In this document: positions 25,263 through 37,500 of the stretch, piece by piece
Numbering within the stretch: position 1 is the stretch's first letter
How the letters are laid out: each line of letters opens with the position of its first letter
Source: Turritopsis dohrnii
Lineage: Eukaryota > Cnidaria > Hydrozoa > Anthoathecata > Oceaniidae
Direction: 5' to 3'
NCBI GenBank assembly: GCA_027922465.2
Contig: BQMF02000002.1
Location: 2,356,001-2,420,000 of the forward strand
Length of the DNA stretch: 64,000 bases
Made by a program: the position numbers and the translations under genes
Notes under the pieces: generated by a model
What the model was told of the DNA's origin: nothing
The model's input: only the letters and a program-made list of their open reading frames with translations
The model's database searches: none

Positions 25263-25884
25263 TGCTACTTAGCTTAACCTTGTAGACACGTCTTTTAAAA
25301 AAGGTATATTGGTAGAACTACACGAGAATGAGTTTTCATCTATTTGGTTTGTATTATTGAAAGTTAGTTAAAATACAGTTGCCGTTTTGTGCCATGCGAC
25401 TCTTGTTTACACAGCTAATATGCTGCCAATGGTCACTTTCAACAGAGGTTCAATAGAAACAATACAGATTGATATTGATAAACTGCTTCAACAACAAAAA
25501 CATGAAAATGTGATAATTTTCACTTTTTGCTTGCGTTTTTACAAGACTCCTTTAACTTTATTGTCTTGATTATGCACACTACGCGATTGCAGACCCTGGC
25601 AAACACGACGTTTTTGGGGAAATATCTCGGGAACCAATAGGGATAACTGACGTCTTTTGAGGGCTTGAGATACAGACGATGAGGTTACGAAAGTTTTGGG
25701 CCTAAATATTTATTTCATACTGCGCATGTGACGTCATTAAAATCTTTGATCAGCAATATCTCTGTAACGGTTAATCGTAGCGAAACGAGGGGGGTGGGGT
25801 GGGGGTGGTTAATTTACGGCCAACGTCTTCTTAGCAGCATGTAAAACCACGTAGAGGTGAGAGCGCTTTTTACGATTATTATAT
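25263..25884. other. Gene-free stretch with a repeated block and a G-rich run
   Basis: The block at 25595-25770 (GACGTTTTTGGGGAAATATC, GGAACCAATAGGGATAACTG) recurs at 26600-26760 on the other side of the pogo-type element. A G-rich run (GAGGGGGGTGGGGTGGGGGT) ends it at about 25788-25808. Confidence 0.5.
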
Positions 25885-25885
25885 A

Positions 25886-26529
25886 CAGTCGACTCTCGCT
25901 AACTCGAACTCTCAGGGGACTGGGAGAAAATTTGGAAATATCGAGAGTTCGAGATATCGAGAAAGGGGTAGGAAGTTTTTTTCGCTCAGTTTTTGAGCCT
26001 CTTTTTTCCAGCGAGGTCAATAATTTGTTTTTATTCTTAACCCAGGTTGATATTGTGTTCTTTGGAACACCATACTCTTGCGCTAACTCTTTTTTAGACG
26101 TTCTTTTCTAAAAGTCTTTCAATGCTTTATACTTTTCTACAACAGCTTTGTTTTTAAATCTTTGCTTAACGAGCTTCATGTTTTCGTCTTTAGTAAAGAT
26201 AATCAATTTAATCTTTCAAAAAAAACTAGATTCATATACTTTTCGGAAATTGGAATTTAGAAAAACAGAATTTTATAAAAACATTAAAAAATGCGAAAAT
26301 CACGCCCGCAATTTCTGAAGGTTTTGAGGAAAGTTCGAGATAACGAGGGAAAATCAGTCAGGGGATCGAAATTATTGTTCGAGATACCGAAACGTTTGAG
26401 ATATCGAGGTTCGAGATATCGAGAGGACTTTGGTTCAAGCAAGTGCGTTAGTGTCCAATGGACCGAGAAAAAGTTCGAGATACCGAAAAATTCGAGATAT
26501 CGAGTATTCGAGATATCGAGAGTCGACTG
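25886..26529 (-). mobile_element. pogo/Tigger-type element, copy A, with broken transposase N-terminus
   Basis: Terminal repeats begin CAGTCGACTCTCG and end CGAGAGTCGACTG, with a TA on each side, as for Tc1/mariner-pogo insertions. GTTCGAGATATCGAG blocks are repeated near both ends. On the minus strand (about 26180-25985) a short reading with ...YGVPKNTISTWVKNKNKL... is a CENP-B/Psq-type helix-turn-helix N-terminus, interrupted by a stop. No catalytic domain follows, so the element is non-autonomous. A second copy lies at 49048-49654. Confidence 0.8.
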
Positions 26530-26980
26530 TAGCAGCACGTGACGTGACGTCAGTTTTTTTTATGATCACGGGGGAATCATTGCATTGCATCCCCAATCGA
26601 ACGCGACGTTTTTGGGGAAACATCTCGAGAACCAATGGAGATAGCTGACGTTTTTATGGGTTGGCGATGCAGGAGATGGGGTGACGAGAAATCTGGGTGG
26701 TGCGACTATGAGGTCATCAAAAACTTTGATCCACGATATGCGGTTGATCGTAGCGAAACGATCCCATACACTTTTTTTGATTCTTTCGAGCTCTACAACA
26801 TGGGTACATTTTCCGTTTCCAATTCCCAAATTGGAATTTTCGTCACGGGGTTCGCAAACGGGAAAGGCGAATTTGACACATGCTTTTCGAAGTTGAACTC
26901 GGTAAAAATTTTTACCCGGGTATTGAAATAACAGAAAAGGCAAGGATTATGTTCTTGGGTGGCGAGGAATTTTAAATAAT
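26530..26980. other. Gene-free stretch, second copy of the GACGTTTTTGGGG block
   Basis: Contains the partner of 25595-25770 at about 26600-26760. Overlapping ORFs on several frames (26566-26943) follow no known family. Confidence 0.4.
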
Positions 26981-26984
26981 GAGG

Positions 26985-27262
26985 CAATATATTTGGCCTT
27001 ATATTTTTGCGAGAGCCTTCAGTGATGTGAAGTGTGTTCTAGTATTAGTTATGTTCACAGTGATATATTTGTTTTTACCTGTCACCACACCGTCACTTGG
27101 CATGGCTGCATTATTCTTGCATTCCGTAGAGTTTATCTGTTCAAAAGCTCTTAATGTATTCACCATAACTTTGGCAGAGATACTTATTAATTTATTTGTA
27201 TCGTACAGTTTAAGTATCGTAGCACATTTTTTTTATCTTTTGATTTAGCTAGGAGTTCGCTC
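26985..27262 (-). pseudogene. Third, truncated member of the Cys-rich secreted family
   Basis: On the minus strand from 27262 the sequence aligns with the first half of exon 2 of the gene at 21727-23114. It reads ATILKLYDTNKLISIS, VMVNTLRAFEQINSTECK and KYITVNITNTRTHFTSLKAL before a stop near 26990. The homologous blocks in the intact gene are TILKLYDTNKLINIS, VMTNTLRALQRINFTKCK and EYITVNIMKAGTYKFASLK. The signal-peptide exon and the C-terminal Cys cluster are absent, so I call it a relic. The frame is open for more than 70 codons, so it may be young. Confidence 0.75.
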
Positions 27263-28341
27263 CGCTTAATCTAAAGACGATAACAACGACTTTCTCAAGA
27301 ACTTTAATGGCTCGCATGAAGGTAGAACTTGAAGAAACATGCTTATGTAAAAAACAACTTCCGAACTTGTGAAGGTATCTGATCTGTTGAATCAGTGTAT
27401 GAATCAGTTTATGAAGCTCTTCTGTTAGGATGAGGTCAAAAGTTACATTTTGTTCCCTCCCAGCCGGCAGATTTGTTGGAAAATCTCTGCGAAGGAGTGC
27501 ATTTCTATAGAAATATAAAAATAATAAAAAAAAAAAAAAGTGTTCTTCATCGCACTGATGTTTTTGAACGATTTTGCCGACTGGGCTAACGATCCTACAG
27601 ACTATTGCTATTGGCAATTATCCATGCCGATGCCAAGCTCCCAAGGGAAAGAGAAAAGTTTAATAAAATTTTGTATGACCAACTTTGCGTTATATGAAAT
27701 GCATTATCAGTAGTTCATGTTTTTCGGACCGCGTATGTTTTAGCGATAAAATGGTTTCAGAAAATGAATTCTTTTGTCTGTTCCATTCTTGCAAAAATGA
27801 TTCTATATTTTTCCCTCACTCCACAATGAAAGCATCTTTTTTTTGGCCAAGACCAAAAAAGTCCATTGCTTATACTCACGAATTAACGTTTCACAAACTG
27901 TTCCCTATTTCTCATAAAAAAGAGATTATCTCCTAATGTTCTCGTGAAGGACTTGATAACTCAAAAGCGATGAGAGCACCCAAACAGATCTAAACACATA
28001 GAAGATGTAGTCCCTTTACAAAATCATGGGAGTGTCTGAATTTACATAGTTTAATGATGGTAACAATCCTGCATCATTTATAAAATCATAGTTCAAAGTT
28101 CTATTCCATTAAATACTTCAAATATTACATATTTGCTTGGATATGAAGTTCAGAAGAAAGCATATTCCATTTCTGCCTTCAGGAATTTTAAAGCTGCATT
28201 ATTTTAAAATCTCAACAGCTTGGAAACATATTTACATAAGTTCTGTGGACGTTTTACATTAAATAGCTACATTATAGCAAGAAAGGTAACATGAAATAAA
28301 TCGAAACGATTTAATTGGTGTAGAGACTGTTTGTGGTGTTG
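27263..28341. other. Gene-free stretch 3' of the SEFIR gene
   Basis: Holds a hairpin element (27459-27586) and otherwise AT-rich DNA. ORF 27685-27936 has no recognisable motif. Confidence 0.35.
27459..27586. mobile_element. Short hairpin MITE family B, copy 1
   Basis: CCCAGCCGGCA...TTGCCGACTGGG ends, with AATCTCTGCGAAGGAGTGCA mirrored by TTCTTCATCGCACTGAT. The centre holds TTTCTATAGAAAT and a poly(A) run. Related copies are at 40132, 43290, 54066 and 61901. Confidence 0.65.
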
Positions 28342-28590
28342 CTATAGTAACGTGTCGAACACATATTTATTGGAAAGGTCGCTATCAAAGTTGTCATTGC
28401 ACCAGTTCTCAATCAAGGTCTTTTGGTTTATAATCTTGTTGATTGAAATATCCGATTCATGACTATTTGGTCTGGAGGGAACATTGTTGCTTATGCTTCT
28501 AGTCTCCAGTCTACTGTTTTCAATAAGTTTTCCGTATGAAGTGATAGTTTCTGTTCCCCAAAGTTCACTTTCTGGATACTGTATTTCCCC
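28342..28590 (-). CDS. Last exon of the SEFIR receptor
   Basis: Follows TTTATTGTTTTAG and is open for 82 codons to TAG at 28342, reading GEIQYPESELWGTETITSYG through NWCNDNFDSDLSNKYVFDTL. It starts in phase 0, as the preceding exon requires. It begins with no ATG, so an ATG-based ORF search misses it. Confidence 0.65.
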   Translation of the reverse strand, partial: GEIQYPESELWGTETITSYGKLIENSRLETRSISNNVPSRPNSHESDISINKIINQKTLIENWCNDNFDSDLSNKYVFDTLL

Positions 28591-31500
28591 CTAAAACAAT
28601 AAAAGAATATTTGCATAAAAAAAGATGAATTAAAAGTTTATCTTGAAATATTTCACAACGCACCTAAACGGTATCAGTCGTAAAGTTTAATAGTTAAAAA
28701 TCAATGTTATAAGAGTTTTCAGCGGAACGAAAATAGGTTCCTTTCAATACAAATGTCCCAAATATTAAACACCGCGTGGTGGCCTAGGTAGTACAGTGTG
28801 TTTCATAATGTTGGAAACGGAAATTTTAAAGCTGTTTTTTTAAATGAATATACCGAATTTCAAAATAATTTTTACAACAGTGGAAAGCCATTTTCAAGTT
28901 CTTTTCGGCTAGTATATTTTTGTGAAAAATGAAAAAATGGTTTTTGAAAATGTCTTGGAAAAATGCAATTGAATTTTTAATGGTCGATTAACACGTAGTT
29001 TAATTACATCGTGCTCATGGTTTAAAGCGCAAAATCCATACACATTTTTATTAATTCTACATTGTGTATCAAAATGTCTCATCCACCAACTTTCAAGGCA
29101 TATTTTTCATTACATGTCTGATAAAATATTGCGAATTTTATATCACAAGAAAGAGCTTTTCATGCCCTATCCATTAATATAAAATGTTTGCATGAAAATT
29201 TGGTTCTTCAAGAAGATGTTGAAAAGAAACTCAACGATTTGGTTCATTAAATTCTTAAAAGTCGATTAACTGACATGCTAATGACTTTTTAATGGTGTAA
29301 TTATCTTTTGTTCTGCTGATGAAACCTTTAGAAAGTTTTAAGTACAGCTTTGCGTATTATTTTCCCATCACTATTAATCTAAAAAATTGCAAGTAAAAAG
29401 TTTTTTACTGTGTGATGATTTTTAATTTCTATATTGTGTTTATAAATGGCCTTCGTTGTAAATTGAGTTAATTGACTTTTAAGAATTTAATGAACCAAAT
29501 CGTTGAGTTTTTCTTCAATATCTTTTTGAAGAACAAATACTTTGGCAAACATTTTATATTAATGGACGCTCTTTCTTGTGATATAAAATTCACAATATTT
29601 TATCAGACATGTGATGAAAAATACGCCTTGAAAGTTGGTGGATAAGTCTTTTTGATACACACTGTATTTTGCGCTGGGACCCCCAAATGGATATTTTAAT
29701 ACATAAAAGTTAAACGTTTTTCGTGAACACACAGCTTAAATTGTTTTTTTCCAAAAAATTGTCATTGTTTTAAAAAATCTTTTCTTTTCACTCACATCTT
29801 AATTTTTCACAAAAATATTTGAAATTTGAAAATGGCTTTCCATCGATGTAAAAACTGTTTTGAAATTCGGTATATTCATTTAAAAAAACAGCTTTAAAAT
29901 TTCCGTTTCCAACATTATGAAACACACTGTACTACCTTCATTTTCAATGTCCATATGATTCTTGGAGGACAACTACGTAGTTTTGGGAAGGAGGTATTAC
30001 CGAAACATCGAGGAGGAGCACACACTCTTCCCCACAGGTGATCTAAAATGATGTACGAGTTTGTGATTTCTATTGTGATTAAAAAATGAAAAGGTATGCA
30101 ATGACAAAGATAGTTCTGTTTTTCCGAAAGCGATACATTTGCTATGCCGACCATTTAGTTCCGACAAATTCCCAGTAAATAGCAAGGAAAAATGTAGTAA
30201 TTTCGCTAAATGTAGTAAACCTACGTCAAACGACCCATAGGCGAAATTAATACATTTGTCATTGATTTTTACTACATTTGTCGTTGAAAAATTTACTACA
30301 TTCGTCGGCGTAACAACACCTTAGAAATACCAACATTTTATGGTTACATTGCACTGACAAAAGCAGAAAGTACATGCTACCGTGGATTTGTAAAACAGAA
30401 GCAGTGAGAACGCTGATTTTTCTATAGTCCAGATAATGATTTTCTTATTCATTTTTGTACTGCTTCCATGTGATCCGTAATGCATTTACTAGATGCAGGT
30501 GAAAATTAAAAAACACTTAAAAAGAAAAGAAAACAGAAACAAATATCAAGCTATGACGGATAATCTTACTAAATCTATTCAGATGGAATACTGAACATGC
30601 AGCTTTCTTAGACGACACATAAAGTATTTTTACTTAGACACCGCGTAATCGTCAGTTCGTGTCCATAACATGTCATGGAACTATCTGAGGGGGAACTCTC
30701 AATAACGCGATATCCAATTTATGTTAAACTCCCAATCGATATATATCTTTTCACCTAAAAGTTCCTTGATAGTTCGGTGCTATATGGGAAAGGCTAGAAA
30801 TGGTTTTATTTTTAAAGATGTGAACTCTCCGAAATTTGTTGAGAGGATCATGAGACAAATGAACTTTAAATTTTACCATGCTTTCGTTGTATATTTGTGA
30901 CGTTTTTTATTATTCTGGTAATTTCAGTGATTCTGCATACTTAGTCCTTTACTATCACGACCTTTAATCACTTTGGAAAATTGATACCAAAGAAATTAAT
31001 AAAATTTACTATAAAGGTTTATAAAAATCATGAAACATTGTGCAGCGATGGTGTAGTGGTTAGTACCTTTGAGTGTGACCACTGCGACCCGCATTTGAGT
31101 CCAGTTATGTAGTATCTCGATACACAACTCCGACGCCCTTTGAAAGCAGCGTATCAGCCCATTTGGAGCCATAGACTGACTGCACACTGGCCCTCGGGCA
31201 AGTTAGAGCAATGCTATACGTATCTCTGGCGGCAAGTCAACTACTAGTTGCAAATCGGCGGGCAGAAGAGCCAACCGCTATGGATGGAAGCCCAAGGACT
31301 AAAAACTCCCAGTTACTTACTTGTTACTTACTTACTATGCAAGATGATAGCAGATATATCATTGCACGCTAAGGAATTAAGCAATTGGATCAACACGGAT
31401 AGTACAATGAAAGATTTTGAGTTCGCTCTCCTTCTGCTTCATACCTCCATAATGTTACAGATCTTCGCCAGGTAAACAAAAAAATACATTAAGCTTACTT

Positions 31501-34500
31501 TGTTGCAACCATCACAAGCGCATTCTTGATGATTGTTTTTCAATATTTTCTGAATTTGGTTCTTCATCTTTTCTGTAAAAAAGTTCAGCCTTGCTGGCTT
31601 TTCGGACGAGGTGATTTTCTGGTTTCCCTTCAGCTTTGAAATCAAAGGTTTAAGTTCATTTGGAAGGCGAAATCCATTTCCCATAGATGGATACAGAAAT
31701 GTTGGGATCATCTGCATTGCTTTTTTTTGTTCGGTAAAGTACAATGGAATGTATGTGGGTTTCTTGGTTTCGCTGAACGCTAACCCACCAAGTATACGCA
31801 AAGCAAATTGGAACGGTCGGTGCTTGGGGAAGTTTAGTTCTAGAACAGATGAAAGTGTCTATAGCAAATGCTGTGTGGCTTCAAGACACAAGCATTCACT
31901 CCCTAATCGCTCAGTCAGGTTTTAATTGAATAGACCTTTCCCGAAGTTCTGTTTAAACACCATGTTATATCCTAGCCACTAAGTTTCGCCTCTTTTTCAA
32001 ACTCTTAATTACTTCTTATTATTCCACTGGGGAACTGAAAGAACGAGTAACTATTACTTACTGAAAAACATTATGCAAATAGAAAAACAATAAAAAACAT
32101 AAAACGAGCCTAAACTTGATAACTAAGCATTAACTCGGCATTTAAAAATAAATTCAGGATAGGTGTATTGGAGTGAATGATCTTGGAAACAGATTTACAT
32201 CATGAAGAACCGTCCCTATCATCAAATGAAAATAACCTTCCAAAGAAGAAATAATCAAGAATGAAAATGCAAACCTTTTACTTGTTCAGAAAAAATAAGA
32301 AGTATGTAATGACATTCTTCGATGTTTCTTTGTATGTAAGAGGAAATGCCACCTTCAGCATCGATGGTTGTTTGTTCCAATAAAGCCGACTTAACTTTTA
32401 GACCGTATGATTCCAAAACAAAGGCAAAATCTCTCACAAATACATCAAGGACATCGCAACCAGGACAATGTAAGATCATCAACTTCGTTGTCACACCTGT
32501 AAAATAAACACAATGTCAATATAAGTTTTTTGCATACAAATGCCATGCATTGAAATTACTTTGCAAAAGTTTTTGATGCTATAAGGAAAGGTTAGTTGAA
32601 GAAAAAGCTATTACATTTGTCATTAGTATTACAAACTGTTTTGCGCATGATACTTAGATTCAAAAACTTTAAAATCATTTAAAGCACATATAGTATTGTG
32701 TGCGTATATTTTGCAAGAAGCAGACTGACAACCATACGATGCTACTACAACAACACAATAATTCAAATCACAGAATATCAAGGAGTTGTTCCTTTTGATA
32801 AACTGTTATGGTATCATTTGAAAAAATAAACAAGAAACCCTTAACGTAGATAAAAGAATATAAGTGTTTTGAGAACCGATGGTTCCACGATTAGCTGCCC
32901 AAATGAGAATAGAATGAGACTGTCAATTAACAAGTACCTGTCAATCAATTGTCAGTCGCTGCTGAGTCAGCAGAATGATGGCGTTTTGTGCTGCGTATAT
33001 GCTTATTAGTTTATGTTTAATCATTGCATAGAGTATTTTTATGCCCATAGATTTAAAAAAGATTTCTTGTATTGTGTAATTTTTTATGTTTTTAGTTGAT
33101 TTTAGTTCTGCACAGAGAAAGTAACAAAGATCTTAAACACAGCTGTATAGAGAATATAAAAAAGTAATAGGGAGATAAGTAACGCGAGAATGTCCGTTTG
33201 GAAATCGTCTGTCACGATGGTTTTAAACACTACATCAACTGAAGTTGCTATCGTGAAACTCAAAATTCCAAAATCGTTGAAACTGGATTATATGTTACCT
33301 ACTAGCTGTGACTCTTGACTGACTGCAAATCTATGAATCAAATATGTTTGAATACAGCACCTCCCTGGTCGGCGATAAGAAGTCAGATTTTTTCCAAACC
33401 ACTTTTATATAAATTCGACTTTTCTTCTAACAAAAGTTTTCCCTTGTTAATTTCACAAAGTACGGAATAACTCTGGCAGTTTTCAGAAGATGACTGAGCT
33501 AAAGCGACCAAAAGAGAAAAAAATTTGGACGGATAACAGTGAAAAATGAAAGGTTAAAATTGTTGGGGAAAAAGTAATGAAAATGTTCTCAAAATTTATT
33601 TCCCCCTAACTATAATTGAACTGGATTTATTTTCTTACCAAACAAGGTATTGAAAGGAATGGGAATTCTTGGTTGAACATTATCTTCTCAAAAATGAATG
33701 TTGATTTCGCCCATTGTTTGAATTGGAACACAGTCTTGCAGAAACGTTTTTTTAAAAAAAAAACAGTCAAAATTGACCTTTCTTAGTTAATGTTTCACTG
33801 TTTTTCGATTTTAATGTACATCCGGAAGTAGTGGCTAAAACGCTGTGTTGGCTTAAAAGTTCGTCTCGAAAAATCCTCTCTCCTACACGAAAACTCCGAC
33901 TTGAGCAGCTGTATTTGTGACAATCAATCAATTTGTGACAACCCGATGTTCACCAAAATGCCATAAAATTTACCGAACAGATCAAAGAAACACCGCAATT
34001 TGCTGCTCTATCAAATGATCAAATTCGAGATCTGAATGCTTGCAAGAGAGATATGCTTCCTCAAGTTGGGATAGTAATCTGAAAGTGATATTGCAATATT
34101 TTCTTGGAGAGAAGGGTTTGTTAGTTCAAACGAAAAAGCAACCAACATTAAACAATTAAAAGAACGTAGGAACAATGATTACAACGGTGATAAAATTGAC
34201 TTTTTATCCTTTCTTTTCGGCTAGAACCATTGCATCCTTGTTTCATCCAAAAACCATCTCCACGACAATACATAATCGCTTTGGAAGAAGGTCCAAAATG
34301 AAGGACCTCCGTTTGCTCGCTCACTTCAACAGTTTTGCGATGACGTTTATGCTCGATTCACCACAACAAAAGCAAGCAGCCGATTTTTGTTACCATCAGT
34401 GTCCATCGATTCTTCTTGAAATATTCAGAAACTACGGTACACTCCTGTCATATTGTGCTAAACCCAAAATTGTAGATCAGCTGACTGTTTTATTGTTGAT

Positions 34501-37500
34501 ATAAGTTCCGAGGCATTTCATGAATCTTAACACTATTTGAGTAGACGATTTGTTTAGTCGATATCGAATACATGTTTGTTACAATGATTGAAACAGGATT
34601 TTAGAAATGTCCGATGTATGAAGGAAATCTTCACCGTAGACACAAAACTCAAATCCTCACAAAATTAACAGAGCGGATGGTAATTGGGCTCCGTCTGTGC
34701 ATCAATTCGATGACATTTTAGTGGTTCACTGGATTCACATCTTGAATTGGAAGCATTGAACATAAGTATATTGTGAACTATAAAAATAGCATCGAATCGA
34801 TAGCGCAGTCGGTAGAGCAAATCTCCAGGTAAAAAAAAGTGGTCGTGGTTTCAATTCCCACGCGATCCATTGCGAAGATTGGAAAGTACAATGTGTGTGA
34901 ACCGATTACATGTATAAATTAAAAAAACTTGGAAAACTCTGATATGGAACTGCAGCTCTGAAATGAGGTCGACAGGAAATTATTAAAAGAAAGAGTAGCT
35001 ACATGCAGGATTGAAAACCTTTCTTAGATTGCTGTGTTACAAGCATGGTAGCAATTAAATTCAACCCCAAAACGTGAAGAAACCTTGGATACCATCCGTG
35101 TAGTCTTGCAAAGATTTATGACTTTTGTCGGCAACAACGATCGTTCTCTACTGTGCCTTTAATAAGTCATCGTGATGTTTTCTATGCACTGTTACTAGTC
35201 ATTCTTTAAATGTCAGCACTGTCAATCGAACTCTTCGTTACATCCGCGCCGGAATTTCGTGTTAGATTGCTGAATAAAGAAATCACGGTTTTAAACTCCG
35301 GTATGTAAATGAGCAGAGATGAAGATGAAGTTACTTACCAGCTGTTTTAACATTATCGAATTCATCTTCTGATTTGGTGCTTTCCTTATTGTCTGAGCAG
35401 AAAATATTTTTTGGAGGCTCGATGCTCGTACAATATCCATACCAGCTCACCAATTCCATGTTTCTTTTGTATCGTTGCCTTAATGCTGTTTCTCTCAATC
35501 AGAAAGATAGACCAATTAATACTTTATTGTAGCCATAATGTAGCTTTCGCTTTCTTGTCTGTCAAGAAAACCCATTCAAGAACCAACCGGATCCAGTTCC
35601 AACAATCGTGAGATTTTTTCAATCCATAGCTACACGGCGCACGATCACATTATTCTGCGTGACTGCTGTTGTTATCTTTCATCAAGCATCGAAAATTCAT
35701 CCATATGTTCTTCGTAGTTTTTGTACTGGTGCTTTGACAATAGTATTTATTTACATAGCAGCTCTCACAATGCATTAGTTGTTTGACCCAAAATATTTTT
35801 AAAAGACAGCAATGCGCAAATTATAACAAACCATTTCATTGAAAACAGTTTAAAATTTTAAAAGTGACTATGTACTTTATACTATATACTATGTACTTAT
35901 GCTATACACTTATACTATATATATGCGTCACTTGAAAGAATTATACTCACTTACTGCAGAACGCAAATTAACTTTTTCTGTCCTATACCTTAAAGTTTTG
36001 TGCACTTGCTTTGATACGTCGGTATAAATTTGCTCAAATGATATAGACAGCTTTGTACACACTACAGGTAAAATGCAATGGCAAATGAGCTATTGAAATT
36101 CTACATTGGAATGCTCTACGTAAGCACTATCCAAAATCTTGTCCATTGCATTTTATCTCTGGTAAGAATAGTGACGTTTAACATCAAGAAACTTTGAACT
36201 CGCAGTTTCTTGTTGTTATTCGTCAATCTCAAATTTGCGTAAAGCTACAAAGTGAAAAGCATAAAGCGGGTTTTTATATCAAACATATTTAAATGATGGT
36301 TAGATGTTAATAGAGAAAAATTAAGATGTGGATTACCAATAAGGGTTATTAGTACGTCCTAACATCGGATAAAAGAAATGATGCAGAAAATTCATCTCTC
36401 ATACAATTAGCCAAATTCATGAAATCAATGAGATGGTTACACATAAAAGATTAATCATTTCTGAGATATTCTTTTTAACTACTTCAACTCAGCAGTTACC
36501 TCAGAGACTTAAAATATTTTCTTACTTGAGAGAATCAGTTGACATGAAGTTTCTACTTTTTCTTTTTAGGGATTTATTTATGAACAACTCCACCGAGTTG
36601 TAGATTGTAAACCCCTAGTGTATATCAAATAATAGTTTCGTGTAAGCAAACATGAATTCTTTGAATTTGGCTAATGAAGTAATAATCAATACGTAACTTC
36701 GTTGGGTGTTATAATGTTGTCGTTGAATGAAGTCATATCAGATCGCATTTTTGCCAAAATCACTCTTCGAACATAAAACACGCCGCCAATCGAAGCGATG
36801 AAGACTACCACACTTCCAGTAATTATCAACGACAACATCCGCCAGTTGATATTGTTTTCCCCTTTTTTCTCAATCTTTACTTTGATCTGCTGGTAAATTA
36901 TCATACAGTTGTGAATTAACAGTCTTTCTGCTACTTCTGCTTCTACAAAGTTTTTCCGTTTCAAACAAAATTTATCGGTGAATTGTTCGACTTGTGATAT
37001 GTCTGGAATGGAAAGAAATGGAATGAATGAACATTTATAAAGGTTACCTGATTACATATTCCTTCTATAATGAAAGGTGGAAGTTATAAAAATGTGACAT
37101 ACCAGGTTCGCCACAGTTTGGTGCTTTATCGCTATAATCTATAAACAAGAAAAATATATATAATAACGTCGAAAGTCCAACTAAGGCTGTATGTGTAACA
37201 ACAACAATCAAAATGTTGTTTCTTAAGTCTTAAGTCTTAAAGGGATTATGATTATGAAATACTGAAAAAGGACTTGTTAAACAACTTTTGAGCTCTATCA
37301 TATTTGTGAATATCATTTTGGACTCAGGAATCCCTTTAAATTTTTTGAACTGTGTTCGACGAAGGGAGTTGTAGAACAAATTTATAATATTGTCAAAATA
37401 ATACATCATGAAAACATTCTAATTTCTCAAAATTCAGAAAGAGTATGGGAAAAGTTCTTAATTTTCGCCTCGACAAAGTTCTTATAAAAAAAGAAGATTG

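Noticed and set aside
26284..26542. ORFs with repeated RYREI / SRYLE words
   Set aside because: Shadows of the GTTCGAGATATCGAG subterminal repeats of the pogo-type element.
31611..31925. 104-codon plus-strand ORF
   Set aside because: Antisense shadow of the SEFIR exon 31499-31823, which has domain and splice-phase support.
34797..34870. Functional tRNA gene
   Set aside because: A and B boxes are good but the anticodon arm is disrupted by an A-run and the acceptor stem mispairs; more likely a pseudo-tRNA or SINE head.
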